Positions 1 to 12,295 of a DNA stretch of 64,000 bases are shown piece after piece. A model generated the notes under the pieces. That model did not search any database, had not been told where the DNA came from, and saw only the letters and a list, made by a program, of their open reading frames with translations. Positions within the stretch are counted from its first letter, which is position 1. Each line of letters opens with the position of its first letter. The position numbers and the translations under genes are program-made. Origin of the DNA: Pithys albifrons albifrons (taxonomy: Eukaryota; Chordata; Aves; Passeriformes; Thamnophilidae); contig NC_092470.1 in assembly GCF_047495875.1 (NCBI RefSeq), forward strand, positions 14,917,001 to 14,981,000, read 5' to 3'.

Positions 1-1336
1 GGGTTAGGGGATGGCAAGAGTTCTTCCTCAGCCCTGGCTGGGAGAGCAGATTCTCCTTTTATAAACTTGGAAGCCAGTGTACAACCATGTGCATAACAAA
101 AACCAGGCTGTAGCTCCAGAAAAGAGGGCACACTTAATTAGACCTTTTGTCTCCTCTGTGTCTCTGATCTCCACCTCCTCACTATCATGATTTTGCCCTT
201 TTCTTCTCTCGTTCCCATCTGCAGCTGGAATCAAAGGGTGTATGTAGGAGGAGTATTGTGGGCAGGATTTCAAGGGAATGGTAGAATGCTTCAGCTGGCT
301 GATACATAGAAACAAATAAGCCACTGGAAGTCTCCCAAAGGCTGCAGAGCATGGCCAGAACATGGACAGGAACTAGGGAAAGAAGCATCCTCATACTAGT
401 TGCTGCTTTCTATCCTCTGAGCCAGTTCCTCACCAACTCCACCTGGGAGCAGACCTGCCTGAGGTAAAGGAGAGTACTTACAGGAGGCAAAGATTCCATT
501 TCTAATCTTCACATCCTCTGGAAGAACACCTTCCAACCCATGGTAAATTTTTTAGCTAGAGCGGCTGTGACAGAGATGCTTGTCATCCCTTGATCCTGTA
601 AAAAGGGATGGAATATTCATGGAACCCTAAAAACCCCTTAAAACCCTCCTGGTTCTGGTCAAAAATTGCCAGAGACACCTATGCCATGGGCACTACACCC
701 AGCACGTGGACTTCCTCGGCTCTTTGAAGAGCAGGAAGGGGGACTAAAGAGAAGCAAAGTGATGGTTATCTTTAATAACAGGCTGTTACTGAAAGGTGGG
801 ATAAGCTGATTACAGTGCAGGCTGGGTGTAATTTTAAATAATTGACATAGCACTTAGAACTCATATCAGGATGCTTTTTCACTGCTCATGCATCAAAAGG
901 AATTAAATACATTAAATAAACGTATTAGAGGGGTGAAGTACATCAAGTTGGTAAATGGATACAATCTGATATTATGCAAATTCAGATCAAGTAGCAGGAG
1001 ATGATTTTGCTTGCATTGCCTCTAGCTAAAAAAGAGCAGTGAAAGGACGCTGTACCTATTCCTTCCTGCCTTTGCTATTGGGATTTGTTAGCTGTATCTC
1101 AGAGCCTGCTGCCCTTCAAACCCAGATCAGGACCCAAAATAAGGGGGGAATTCGCTCTTTGCTGTGATCCCAGTAACCCTTGCACCTGGTTGTTCAAGGT
1201 CACGTGTACTCCTTTTAAATAGGTTCCTCCGTGCCATTTGATCTATGTCAGATATGAAAGTAGGAAAGAGGAAAATCCCTAGAGCCTTAACTGAAAAGAG
1301 AAAATATCAGTAGCTCTAACTGTCTAAGCTTCTGTA
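1..1336. other. Intergenic sequence, no gene seen
   Basis: AT-leaning non-coding sequence. The open frames are short, overlap on both strands and show no recognisable domain. I see no splice-framed exon or clear repeat family. It lies far upstream of the KLHL25 promoter; in mammals the neighbour on this side is AGBL1, but I cannot point to any AGBL1 exon here. Confidence 0.5.
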
Positions 1337-1512
1337 GATCATAGACCATTGAATTCAACCTGGTATTTCTGTTCAGTCTAAGCATTTGTGCCTGTCAAAA
1401 CTGTCCAGGCATCTGATCTGGGAACTGAAGAGACTTTCACCTGAAGAAACTACAGCTTCCCTTGCTAGTTCTTTCCAATGGTTAATTTTCCCCATTATCA
1501 AATCATAGGTAA
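1337..1512 (-). mobile_element. Old CR1 LINE fragment
   Basis: Read on the plus strand, this block resembles the reverse complement of the 3' region of old sauropsid CR1 elements. It starts with a 'gatcatagaccattgaattcaacc' type opening, has a body about 100 bases long, and includes the hallmark stretch TTCCAATGGTTAATT near 1,477-1,491. It is diverged and truncated and carries no usable reverse transcriptase frame. The call rests on remembered consensus similarity, so the edges are approximate. Confidence 0.55.
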
Positions 1513-4482
1513 GTTATATATCCTCCAACTTTAGTGTAGTATTGCCTCTAACAATTCGTATGAACGTGCCTCATATGCTCCTGGGCTGCTCTCTGTGTGC
1601 GTGAGTGTTTGTGTGCCTGTGTTGTCTCTTCCCATTTTTTAAGTCATTTAAACAAAGAAATCTTATTTAAGACACTGGTTGAGGAATGAAGTTATCTTCA
1701 TAAGTCTAATGTAGAAAGAGAAATCTAGGCCAGAGAAGGATCTTAGGAATTCAACTGTCTTACACGTCTTTTTTGGAAAAGCTAGCAAATTTTAAGGATA
1801 TCTTTTTCCTGGTAGGAGGAGCAGGAATTTAAATCAGTCTCTTGTGGTCCCATTGGTTTAAGCATCCGTATCTTGTGGATGTCAGCAAAGCCAAACTGTT
1901 CTGCTGAGTTTCTATAATCTACCAGACCACTCCAACATAGTCACGGTCCTTTGCTCTAATCTAACATGTCACCAATTTCACCAGCTGGCAAACCCAGCAA
2001 CAGTGGCATTGTCTGCTTTACAGATAACAAGCATCTTAATAGGGGGCAATTAAATATTCATTTAGGAACTGATGGGAATCGAGTCGCAGGGGAGTCAGTC
2101 TTCTAAAAAGCCCTATTCCACCAATAATTGCCTCATCCGTGTAAAAAATTTGTGTCTCCAAATTGAAGGCTCTAATCTTGGTTGCCTAAACAGCTGGTAG
2201 AATTTGTTTCTATATTTCTCTCTCCCTTCATATTGCTGTGCAGGGTTGTTCATAGTATGACATGGTAAGAACACCAGTAGCTCTCTCTGTCCAGTTGGAC
2301 AGGAAAAAGACCAAGTGACAACACAAAGAGGGGAAGAAAAAAACAAATCAAAAAAGGACTGAAACAAGAGGTCATTTGAAGGGCATGAGGGGTCATTCTT
2401 TTGCATTAAATTTTCTTTACTCCAGCTATAGTAATAAAATTTCCAACACACTGTCACTTCATCTCCAGTTCATTGAATTCTTCTCTGATGGGCAGTTAGT
2501 TGCAAAGTATCCCTTTCAATGCACAAGGTGTGTGAGAAAGAGCTTCTTTGTCTTCAGAAAGAAACCATCTCTGCTTTTGAACTACTTCCTTCAACACTGA
2601 TAAAAAAGGCCTTTTATCCTTCTTTAAGGGCATCCATTTTAAGCTGGAGTCAGTTAGCTTTTCAAAGTTAACACAACTCGATCAAAACTGAGTTTGCCTT
2701 GGAAACTGCACATTAACTAGAATGTGGTGTTTGATTAAGGAAGCAGAGGAAAAGTACAATGAGAAAAGTTCTCTGACTTTTTAAATATCTCCTGTAGGAA
2801 GCATTCAGGCACTACCTCATCTTTGCTGCCACTTAAAGAGGAGGGAAAGACAATACAGTGTAGCTGTAATTTAATAGCCTGTGAGGGATATGCCAACTCA
2901 AATGCTCTTCTACAAGAAGTCTGGCTGATTTTTCCAGTTCTTCATGGGGCTACAGGTAATGCTGGAAGCTGCTGGAGGAAACTAAGGATGCAAGAAATCT
3001 GCTTATCCCATATCTCTGTGGTAAAAGCCCAGGTTCACCTCATGGCACTTCTACCCTCCAGCCTGACTGAAGGGATTGTGGCACAAAATACACCAGCTAA
3101 AGGACTAAGAAATTATTTTGGCTTCTCAATTCAGCTTGATGAGGTAAATGTATGTGGATGCAAATATGGATGATCTGGAGAAAAGCAGCTCAACTCATGG
3201 AAAACAATCAATCATTTTGAGAAATCAAATTATTTGTATATAGATCACCAAAGAGTAAATAATTTTTGGATGCTTCCATCTTGGCTATAAGCAGGCTGAA
3301 TTCGCTTAGATAACATGTTAAAATAATTCAACCACTGAGACTTCTGTAAAGCCACAATTATTATGAGAAAAAAATGAACTTCATAACATCTTTTTGCTAT
3401 TACATTCTGGACTTGATGTCCTGAAACATTTCATCCCACTGTGCTGTACCACTAGCAAAATTTATCCTGGTCTCTATTTCTTCTTCAGAGTATTTTATTG
3501 CAGAAAGAGAAAGAATACTATAGGCAGAATAGAGACTCTGATTTGCAGAAACACAAGTGATTGCAATCTAGTCATACAGTTTCATATTGTGACTATAATA
3601 GCATGGGTATTTCAGCTCATAAAGCAATTTCTTGATAGTCCTCCAGAGAATCTGTAACAAAATTAAGTCCCATAGGTTGTCTTAGAGGGGCTGATAATAT
3701 TGCTGCTGCAAGAGTTCATGTGTTTCAGACCTCAGTGACTCTTCTCAGCCCTACTGCCCATGATGTGCTTCTTAAGACAAATATTCCACTGAAAGAGCTA
3801 AGCCAATTTCCTGTACTTTAGTGGCAATTTACTAAACCTTTCTTTAAGAAGCACATATTTTTAGTGATAGGGGAATCTCTTCAGTGCCCAAGCTATAATT
3901 TTGTTGAATATTCAACTGTAGGTTATACACATTTACGAGAGTGAAAATAATCATGTAATTAAGCTTGCCACATAAATTATCATGTGTTTATCTTATTTAT
4001 ATAGCAAATCCCTCCACTAGAAAGTGATTCTCAAATCACAGTCTACAAAGAAATGCTGAATACACAAATTTATACCACAAGACCCAAAATGCTCTATCTC
4101 AGAAATGCTTTAATGCACTTCAAGCCAAACAGGGATTTCCAAAGGAGCAAGGAGTGTTTCTGCTTCAAGTAACTGCACTGGTTCCAGGCCACCCCTGCCA
4201 GGAGGGGCCAGTCTGACAGCTGGCATGAGCAGAGATACCTAACTCAGTTCCCTTTATTTGGGAGAATTGTCCTAACCGCAAAAATGTGCACAGTGAGAAA
4301 GGCAGAGACATGCCATTCTCCACAGAGGGGCCCTGGTTTCATCTTTCTTTCAGGGAAAAACATACATATTAGAGGTATGTCCACACTGAAAACCTGAGGT
4401 AGCTCTCCAGGAGACTCCCCATGGCAAACACCTGTCACTCCATCCTCCTGGTTCCTTTTGGGGGCCACAGTATAAGTATATA
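1513..4482. other. Intergenic sequence, no gene seen
   Basis: No supported gene. The longest open frame (2,823-3,173, plus, 116 codons) has no recognisable domain, and its length is ordinary for chance in this composition. Short AT-rich stretches occur throughout. I did not recognise a repeat family here. Confidence 0.5.
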
Positions 4483-4880
4483 AAGGAGGGCTATGAATAC
4501 AGTGAAGAGTTTGGAGGGGAAGTGGCAGAGATCATTTGGGTTGTCCATCCTGGAGGAGAGGAGGGTGAGGGCAGAGCTCATCATGGGCTGCAGCTTCTCA
4601 CAAGGGGCAGCTCCGAAGTTTGCTCTCTGTGACCAGGGCCAGGACCCAAAGGAACGGCTGGAGCTATACCAGGGGAGGTTTAGGCTGGATATTAGAAAAA
4701 GCTGCTTCACCCAGTAAAGTGGCTGAGCACTGGAACAGGCTCCCCAGGGAAGTGGTCACAGCCTGAAGCGTTTGGACAGCGTTCTCGGGCACATGCTGGG
4801 GTTGGAGTGGTGTGCAGGGCAAGGAGCTAGACTTAGATGGGTCCCTTCCAGCTGAGGATATGCTGTGATTCTATTATTTC
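4483..4880 (+). mobile_element. CR1 LINE 3' fragment, plus orientation
   Basis: About 400 bases follow the 3' end of avian CR1. They include the block for 'ggttgtccatcctggaggag', the 'accagggccaggacccaaagg' region, 'aggggaggtttaggctggat', 'tggaacaggctccccaggga', then 'tgggtcccttccagctgagg' and a terminal CTGTGATTCTATTATT that resembles the CR1 3' tail repeats. The element is 5' truncated, as most CR1 copies are, and small indels break its reading frame. A CpG-rich patch starts directly after its 3' end. Confidence 0.9.
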
Positions 4881-4899
4881 ATGGCTTCTGATGCTTCAG

Positions 4900-5090
4900 G
4901 AGCGGAGCTGCCTGTCCGCGCCGTGGATCCCGCCAGGGCACAGGGATGCGCTGGCGGCGAGTGCCATCTTGTGGGGACTAAACCTTGGAGCCGGGACACG
5001 AACAGCCCAAGGCAGCCACGGAGCGAGGGGGATGCTCGGAGTGCAGCGAGACCCGCTGCTGCGATTCCAGCCGGGACAGCACCCACCGCC
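4900..5090. other. Small CpG-rich patch
   Basis: About 190 bases with a clearly higher G+C and CpG content than the flanking AT-rich DNA, starting just after the CR1 3' end. Overlapping open frames run through it on both strands, as expected for GC-rich DNA with few stops, and none resembles a known protein. It could be a small CpG island, a piece of an unrecognised repeat, or a bound regulatory site. Confidence 0.4.
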
Positions 5091-8000
5091 CAATTCCCCC
5101 TCCTCAGAGGCTGATTCGTGTAACCTTTCTCCTATTCCATCAGCTATCCAGAGCGTAGGGATTAGAGCAGAAAAATAACAGTACACTTGCAGTTCAGGCA
5201 GCTGAAGGTGTTGTGTCTTTTAGATAAAGGTATCCCAATCTCCCAAAAAACTATGGGCACATCACATCTGTTGTTACCAAATCCATACTACTGCTGTTCG
5301 TTGAAGTTCACCCTGTATCAAGGTCTCGCTATGTCAGCACATTTCAAGGCAGTCCTTAATTTGGAGTGTAAGATCTCCATCCTTCAAAAAAAGAGCACTC
5401 ATTTTAGATTTTTCACACAGAGCAGTAAATACTACATCTTTGCACGAGCTGGGGCCAAGGAAGACCAACACGCTATGATTTTTCTTTTCTACTGGGTGTC
5501 ACACTTCAGAGCCTTCAGCAAGTAAAGGTGAGAGAAATCACTTAGTGGCACATTTTGCTCCTTTTTGCCCCAAGCTGAAATTGTCTGTGCACTGCAGTTT
5601 GTAAAACTCTCCATCCACAGTGTCCAAGGAATTCTAGAGTAATTTCCTTGTGTAAGACAGGTCAACATGAATAAGCAGAGCTGAATAAATCACAGCACAT
5701 GAATGTTAAGTGAGATTCTGAAAATCATGAATTGAGTCATTGGAACAGCTGACACAAAGCAGTTCATTGTCATAATCATGGAATGCATTCCCATCTACCC
5801 TCCATAACATCCCAAACAAATTCTGCCATTGGGAATACCAGAGAAACATCATGGATATAAATGGGGACAGAATTTGGCCAGCTCACATTCTATAGCATTT
5901 GTAGATCTCATTTTATAGACTATTTAGCTGCAATTATCCTCCAGTGCTGAGCCAAATGCACATCTGATAAAAGCCACTCTGGGTAACATCCATAAAGACA
6001 ACAGAAAGGGATCAACTTTAACATCTATTTAATACATCCAGGTCGTCTTCTAATAAGACTCACACCAGAGTACCAGCTCCAGAAGCCTTTTCTTTCTTTG
6101 AGGCTCTTACCTACTTAGTTTTCAATAAGCTGAAACCCACTTTCCTTTGTAAAAGTTTTTTCAAGCCCTCAAGATCTCAGTAAACCACATCTCTGCTTCA
6201 GTTCTCTTGTTGTAATCTGTAATCCACCTCCCCAGTTCACACCCACACTAAGTAATTTCTTCACCTCCCTGCATCTCCACAGCCTTCATCTTTCCTGCTT
6301 GCAGTCACTCATGGCCACCTTGAGCTTCTCAGTCAGCTGCTCCAGTCCAGCTAGAAATAAGAGGTATCAGTCTGGACACTGGTAGAGATAAATTTGACTT
6401 TGTATTCCTTAGCCAGCCACACTTAGAGCCCTCCTACTTCCCACATGGTTCTGGGGAAATCTCAGACCCGCTGTTAGCTTAAACCTCCAAGGAGGAGGAC
6501 GTCATCCCTGTTCTAAGGGGTTTGATGTAATTTGCCAGCAATGGGGGGTCCATTTTCCTGGCTAGACCCATCAATCTCATCACTGTCTACTACCCAAGAG
6601 CACCAGGAGACAAAGGAGACTGCTTGCAAGCCTGCTCTGTCTTTAATTCAAACCATTTTAATTCCTCCTTCCCCTTTCGGAAGGCATTGGTCCCACGCTA
6701 CTGCTGCTTTGGGGTGTTTGTGGTTCCCTCTGAAAGGCTGTTGAGCTGACAGGCCCACTGTGCTCTTTCCATAGGTGCCCTGATGCTTTCTCAGCAGACA
6801 CACGTTCATTGGAGCAATTGTTCCATACACATCAGCTATGAGACGATTTGCCATTCTGTGTGGGGAAAATAAGACATTGCAAAATCAGAAAAGCATGTAA
6901 AAAAAAAGGAGTCTAAGAACCCCATCCTCCCTGCAGCTTCTTCCCAGTGGGGAAAGTTAACCTGGGAACACACAAAATGTAATGGAGAAATAAAATGCTT
7001 TCTAATGCATGACTGGAATAAAGCAGCATGACACGGTTAGCTTGGCGTTGCATTCTGATCAGTCAGATGGCAAAGACATCATGCTTCACTTAGCCCCAAT
7101 GCACCCACTGTGTGACAAGTATGAAAAGATATGTCGAAGGGAAAGGAAGAGAAGGCTGTTTTGGGACCAAAAGACCTTTCTGACCCCACCCCTGCACTCA
7201 CAAAAGGGGTCCTGAATAGGATCCCAAATGAGCCTGGGGAATATTCATATGTTCTTAATTTACCATGACTGCTGCCTACTAGCTCCAGAGAAGCTGGATT
7301 AATAAACTGCCTTTCGCTTGTGACACCTCAGCATGAATTTTGCATTAGACTCAATTCAGTAAAGTTCACAACTGACACACTTGCTTTTATGACAATCCTT
7401 TTCAATTGTTTTTTGCACTGGGATGTCATAAAGATGTTTGAGGTTTTTTTCTGGTGAGGAACTGTCTTTTATCTTGAAAAAGAGCTTTTATAGCCCACTC
7501 ATACCAATAGCACTCTTGAATTAAACTGGAAAGCCAAGCCCCTGGTCTGTTTATACTATTAACAAGACAGGCGTTTTTTAGTGTCAATGAAAGCAGTGAC
7601 GTGCTTGCTTCAGAGCTGGGCTTGTCACAGCAGAAAATTTCAATGCAGTGGGGGTGGTGATGATTAAAACGCAAAGAGGACACAATGTCTGATAAGATCA
7701 GCAGAACCTTTTGGAATTATTAATGGAAAGCAAGTGGATCATGTCCACCAATTAGAGCTTACATGGCACTTGCTAAATTTATCAGACCATGAATCTGTTC
7801 TTCCTTAATTGATAAGCAGGTGGCATGGCTGATCTGCATCCAGATTTGAAGGAGAGATAAAAGTGGATGGATAGATGGATGGATGAATAAATGGATGATC
7901 TGATTATGAGATATGTTTATCTCTTAATGATACACCTTAGTTAGATATTACCTCTCAGCAGCAGTTACTCAGGTCAGGGATCACTCAAAAGACAAATCTC

Positions 8001-9197
8001 TATTGGAGCTAGATGAAAATGAGGGGTATAGGTTTGGAGAACTATTTGGGAGAGACTTGGACTGCAGTCTGACAAAATAACAGAAATCAAAGTTGGCTGG
8101 ATTATTTCATTCCTGACCTGAGGTGCAGGCTCAAAGCCGTTATACGGAATTCAGCCCTGCAAAACCTTACTGAAACCAGTTCCTGAACTAAAATCAGTTC
8201 CTGAACAGTTTCATCTGTGAAACAGGGAAAATACTACCATACTAGTTTTTTCTCTAACCCTTTGTCTTTTGGGCCTCTTCAGATAACATCTTTCAGAGAA
8301 GGAAATGTTCCTTACTATGCATAGAGTTTTAATCTCTCTTGGGGTCTCACACATACTCAAAGCCATCTGGTTGGATTTGCAAAGACAGAGTAGGCTGATG
8401 TGTGCAAAGACCTACTATCCACCTGCTCTCTGTAGCTCCTCCCATTTGCTCCTGTGCTGCATGAAAGGGAACTTGGTGCTATGCTTCAATCCCAAATGCA
8501 CTCTGGTTCCTTTTTTATAAAATCTGAGCACAAGCTGGGGCAGATTTAAGGCCTGGTGTGTGGAAGGGAAACACATTTTCCAGACAGCAGGTTCAAAGTG
8601 CCTATGTAGATCCTTCCCTTCCTCCACAGAATTCTCAAAGCAGATGGAAATCCAGCTCCTGAAATAATCTAAACACCTGATGACCCTGAAACATCTCGGC
8701 TTAAATATATAGAGGACAACCTGGAAAGAGTAAGAAGATTTCATCCATGTGTACTTTGGATGACTGCACCTCTGTGTTTCATAGCCCCAGTTTGATAAAC
8801 CACAGTTTGGTTCAAGAGCTTATCCCAAATAAGCCACCAAGATCTATATATTACCTCAAAGTTGGCTGGGAAAAGTGATTCTTCAGTTATATAAAATGTA
8901 TTGCAATTACTGTGCTAACAAAGCCAGGTGTCTTAGTTGTTCCTTCGTTCAGAGAAGCAGGAGAAGCAGCACATCTAAAAATGCCTTAAAACCAGCTCTT
9001 TGGATAACCAGGGCAGTACTTCATGGATATCTGCTCAGATTAGTCTGACTGTGCTCCCTTGCAAAGGGTCAAACCTCCCATTTTTCACCAGGGATAGAGC
9101 TCTAGTTTCTGGCTTCTCAGGTGTCCAACTGCAATACCGTGATTATAGTTGTTCAGAGCTGGTTCTTTGTTGTTTGGGCTGTGAATTAGGGAAAACT
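5091..9197. other. Intergenic sequence, no gene seen
   Basis: No supported gene. Open frames are at most about 112 codons and unremarkable. Apart from the short GGAT-type repeat near 7,870 and plain AT-rich DNA, I recognise nothing. The stretch 6,000-6,350 is pyrimidine-rich on the plus strand but shows no splice-framed exon. Confidence 0.5.
7864..7898. repeat. Short imperfect (GGAT)n microsatellite
   Basis: Tandem tetranucleotides of the GGAT/AGAT/AAAT type run for about 35 bases with substitutions. It is short and interrupted. Confidence 0.8.
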
Positions 9198-9342
9198 GAC
9201 CCTGAGATTAGCTCAGTTTGTTAGAGCCTGGTGCCAATGATGCCAAGGTTGTGGGTTCGGTTCCTGTAAGGGCCATTCACTTGAGAGTTGGCATTGATGA
9301 TGCTTGTGGGTCTCTTCCAACTCAGAATATTCTGAGATTTCA
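9198..9342 (+). mobile_element. tRNA-Ile-derived SINE with CR1-like tail (TguSINE1-like)
   Basis: The first ~77 bases (9,198-9,274) follow tRNA-Ile. They have an A box, TTAGCTCAGTTTG, at about 9,209-9,221, an anticodon-loop region that still reads AAT, a B box, GGTTCGGTTCC, with one change from the usual GGTTCGANTCC, and a 3' acceptor end GGGCCA. The remainder (about 9,275-9,340) matches a CR1 3' tail: 'gatgatgcttgtgggtctct', 'tccaactcagaatattctg'. From established knowledge, a tRNA-Ile head joined to a CR1-X tail describes TguSINE1, a passerine SINE mobilised by CR1. Mutations in the acceptor stem (the 5' end reads GACCCTG) make a functional tRNA unlikely. Confidence 0.85.
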
Positions 9343-12142
9343 AGGGGGAGACAAAATTATGTGATGTACCAAAGAATTCAGACTTCTTACAGGGCTCAGA
9401 GGAAAGAATTGATGCAGTCAGGAATTATCAGCCATAGGAAGGAAAAAGACACAGGAACCCAAGAGACATTCCCAGTCTCTGCTAACTTTACAAAAAAACC
9501 ATCCTGCAAACCCTGTCCTTCCAGACCTTCCTGTTAGGAGCAGCTCCTTCCCTCCCTCCCTAAAAACACTATCTTCTGTTTGATGTGCTGTTTCCATAGC
9601 AACATTTAACTAATATAAACCCCCTGGCCCCTGTGCAGCACAGGTAGTATCTGCAACTAGCTTTAAACATGAAATAAAAGCAAGAGGTTCAGCCTGCAAA
9701 AGGCCCAGCTCCAATTTGAAGTGTGTTTACAACAGCAGAGCAGTGCCTGTGCACTGAGGAAGGGAAGAGATGCTCTGTCTTTTAATTGCACAAGATGTAC
9801 ATAGCAGGTAATTAATATGGAGCAAAGTCTGGAGATGCCTGAGCTTCCAGCCCTCTGAGCAGCAGTGCAGCACCAGCACCTCAGATCCTGCATGTGGGAT
9901 GCAGCAGCTCCACACACAATGCAGCATCCTCTGAACATCTCTGCAGCTCCCTGGGTACCCCTTGATGCACAATGATTTGAGGACAAGGGCCAGGGCTCAC
10001 TCTCCACCTGCCACCACAGCTGTCCCACTCAGTCCCCCTTTCCTCAGTGGCTGTGAGGTCAGGACCCAGATATTTGTAATTAACACTCCCTACACCCTCT
10101 CTCCCCTCCTTTGGGAGCCATTTTAGGATCTCCTGATGGAAAGCATGAGGGCTGCAATTGCAGCAAGGCATCAGAAACAAACTGCTCTTGTGGATTGTAT
10201 GAATCGCAGATGTGTGGACACTCTTCTGCTAATAAATTCTGGGTTGCAAACAGATCAGGTGTGTGATGTTGTGGTTTCTAAAGATAACAAAGCCTCTGTG
10301 TTTTTACTTATTCTGGCAGAGCACCTTCACAGCCTAGTGTTTCCAGGGAGTTAAGAACAGGTAAAAGGAACTGTAGACATAGAAGAGAAGGCACAATATT
10401 TTCTCTGAGCCAGCAAACCCCTCTTCTGATTCCTTTGGTTTCACTGTTTGTCTGATTTAATATGAAAGCATCTAAGAAATCCCCTGGAATAAGGGCCTCT
10501 GAGCTAGGGTTGTCATATAATCTTGCACAGTCCCAGGAATCAGAGATTTTGGGTGAAATCAGTCTAATACAAGATACCACCCAGGTAGACAACACACCAC
10601 AAGGTGTCCTCTCCTCCTCCCTTTTAGTAATCTAATCCTTGCCGTTTTTTTCAAGAAGAACTTGTGCATGTGGCAGTGGGACTCCTTGAATTTGCAAAGG
10701 TCCTTAATTTCATGGTCTGAACTAGACCTTTAGAGTCAAAATTAAACAGGTGGCAAGGACTGGTGTTGAGATTCCTCTGAAGGAAGGTGATGCTTGAATC
10801 CTGCTCTAAAGGCCAGACATTTTCCAGCTGCCTCTAAAAACTCACTACAAAAGACAGAGAAGATCCATCGCCCTTTTGTGTGTGAACACGGGTTTTCATT
10901 CACACCCCTCAGGTTTTCTGGTCTGCAGTGGGAAGGTAAGGTAAGCCAGAGATTTAAGGAAATAATCAATATTGTTCCCTTCAAATCCAGCACTGGGAGA
11001 AGCAAATTTCAGTCTTTCTCTCACAGAGGTGTGGAAGGGATTTGCTCTGGGTGTCAGTAGCTTGAATTCATCCTGGAATTCAGAATGAACATCTCATTTA
11101 TCTGAAAAATTTTGTTATGCCAGAGCTTCTCATCAAGTCTAATTGTTGTGGCATATCAGTTTGCCTCCTGAAACTTAATTCTCGTAGATGTAAAGAGAAA
11201 AAAATTAATCCAGTTTGAATTTCACAGTGAACAATTTTTGGATGGAAAATGGTTTTACAGTGGGGAAAAAAATATATATATTTAATGAGTCTTTGCTGGA
11301 AATCTTGCATTTAAAAAAATTGAAGAAATTTAAACTACTGAAAAACATAAATAATGGAATCTGGAGTCTGTAGCTGGTTGTCATTGAAATTCAGAGTAAG
11401 GTAAAGAGAAGATTTGCATAAATATGGTACTTTATTTTCCTCACGATTTTCACTGGCATGGAGAAAACAGGGGAAGGAGAAAAAAAGGGAACTTCCCCGC
11501 TTGGGTGCAAAAATTGCTGATCTCCCAGGGCCCTGGCAATGGTCTGTTTGTTAATCCCCCTGTGAAAAGCACTTTGAAACCGCTTTGAAACTCTCCTATG
11601 GGACAGAAAAATCAACAGCCAAACCACAGACCTTAGGGGATCATTTCTGTGGCTGAAACAACACTCTAAATCTCTGTTACTTCAGCTTTATGAAACCATT
11701 ATTATTTACTAGTACGTAATATTATTGATTTGGACATGAGGTGATATAAGAACTAATGCAGGCAGGCAGGACTGATATGGGGCTGGCAGCTCAGTTTAAG
11801 TTTACAGTAAGCACTTCTGAAATCAGCCTAATTATCAGTGACACCAGTGAGCATCTGGACCCTGCTGAGGGTTTGGCAGAGATAAGCTTAAAGGTTTACT
11901 TCTCAGCAGAAGAATTCAAGGAGGTGTCTGTGCTTACTGGTGGGATGTCAGGTCTGAAGAAAAATAATTGAAGTAAATCAGTGGAAATGGACCTCTAAAT
12001 TCAAACACATACCAAGTATTACAGCTTTCAGCTAGAAAAGCTTCACAATCAGAGCGGAGTCTGACTGCATAGAAAGATGAAACATTGCACAAATTATTTG
12101 AATATATGGTGCTGTATCACATAAAAAAAGCCAGAAAGGTGG
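9343..12142. other. Intergenic sequence, no gene seen
   Basis: No supported gene. The longest open frame (9,663-10,028, minus, 121 codons) is rich in Cys and Leu, has no recognisable domain, and overlaps other frames of similar length. No clear repeat apart from short A or T runs such as the one near 11,265. Confidence 0.5.
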
Positions 12143-12295
12143 AGGAATCTCCAGCCTGAAAGACATTCAGAGCTCAGCCAGACAAGTCCCTGAGTAAGCT
12201 GGTCTAGCTAGGCTTCTGCTAAGCTAAGTGTTGGGCCAGATGATTGCCTGTGGTCCAGCCCAAATTATTGCATGGCTTGAAGACTGTATCACTTC
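12143..12295 (+). mobile_element. Diverged CR1 LINE 3' fragment
   Basis: The block 'gacaagtccctgagtaagct' followed by 'ggtctagctagg', 'gttgggccagatgattgcc' and 'ccagcccaaattattgcatg' resembles the last ~150 bases of avian CR1 in plus orientation. The usual '..acaagtccctgag..' stretch is well kept; the rest is eroded. Truncated and non-coding. Confidence 0.7.

Noticed and set aside
7009..7215. Possible small exon or retrocopy
   Set aside because: Open frame of 68 codons with no recognisable family and ordinary flanks.
9198..9274. Functional tRNA-Ile gene
   Set aside because: The sequence continues straight into a CR1-like tail, the acceptor stem is mutated, and the B box has a substitution. 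It is a SINE head.
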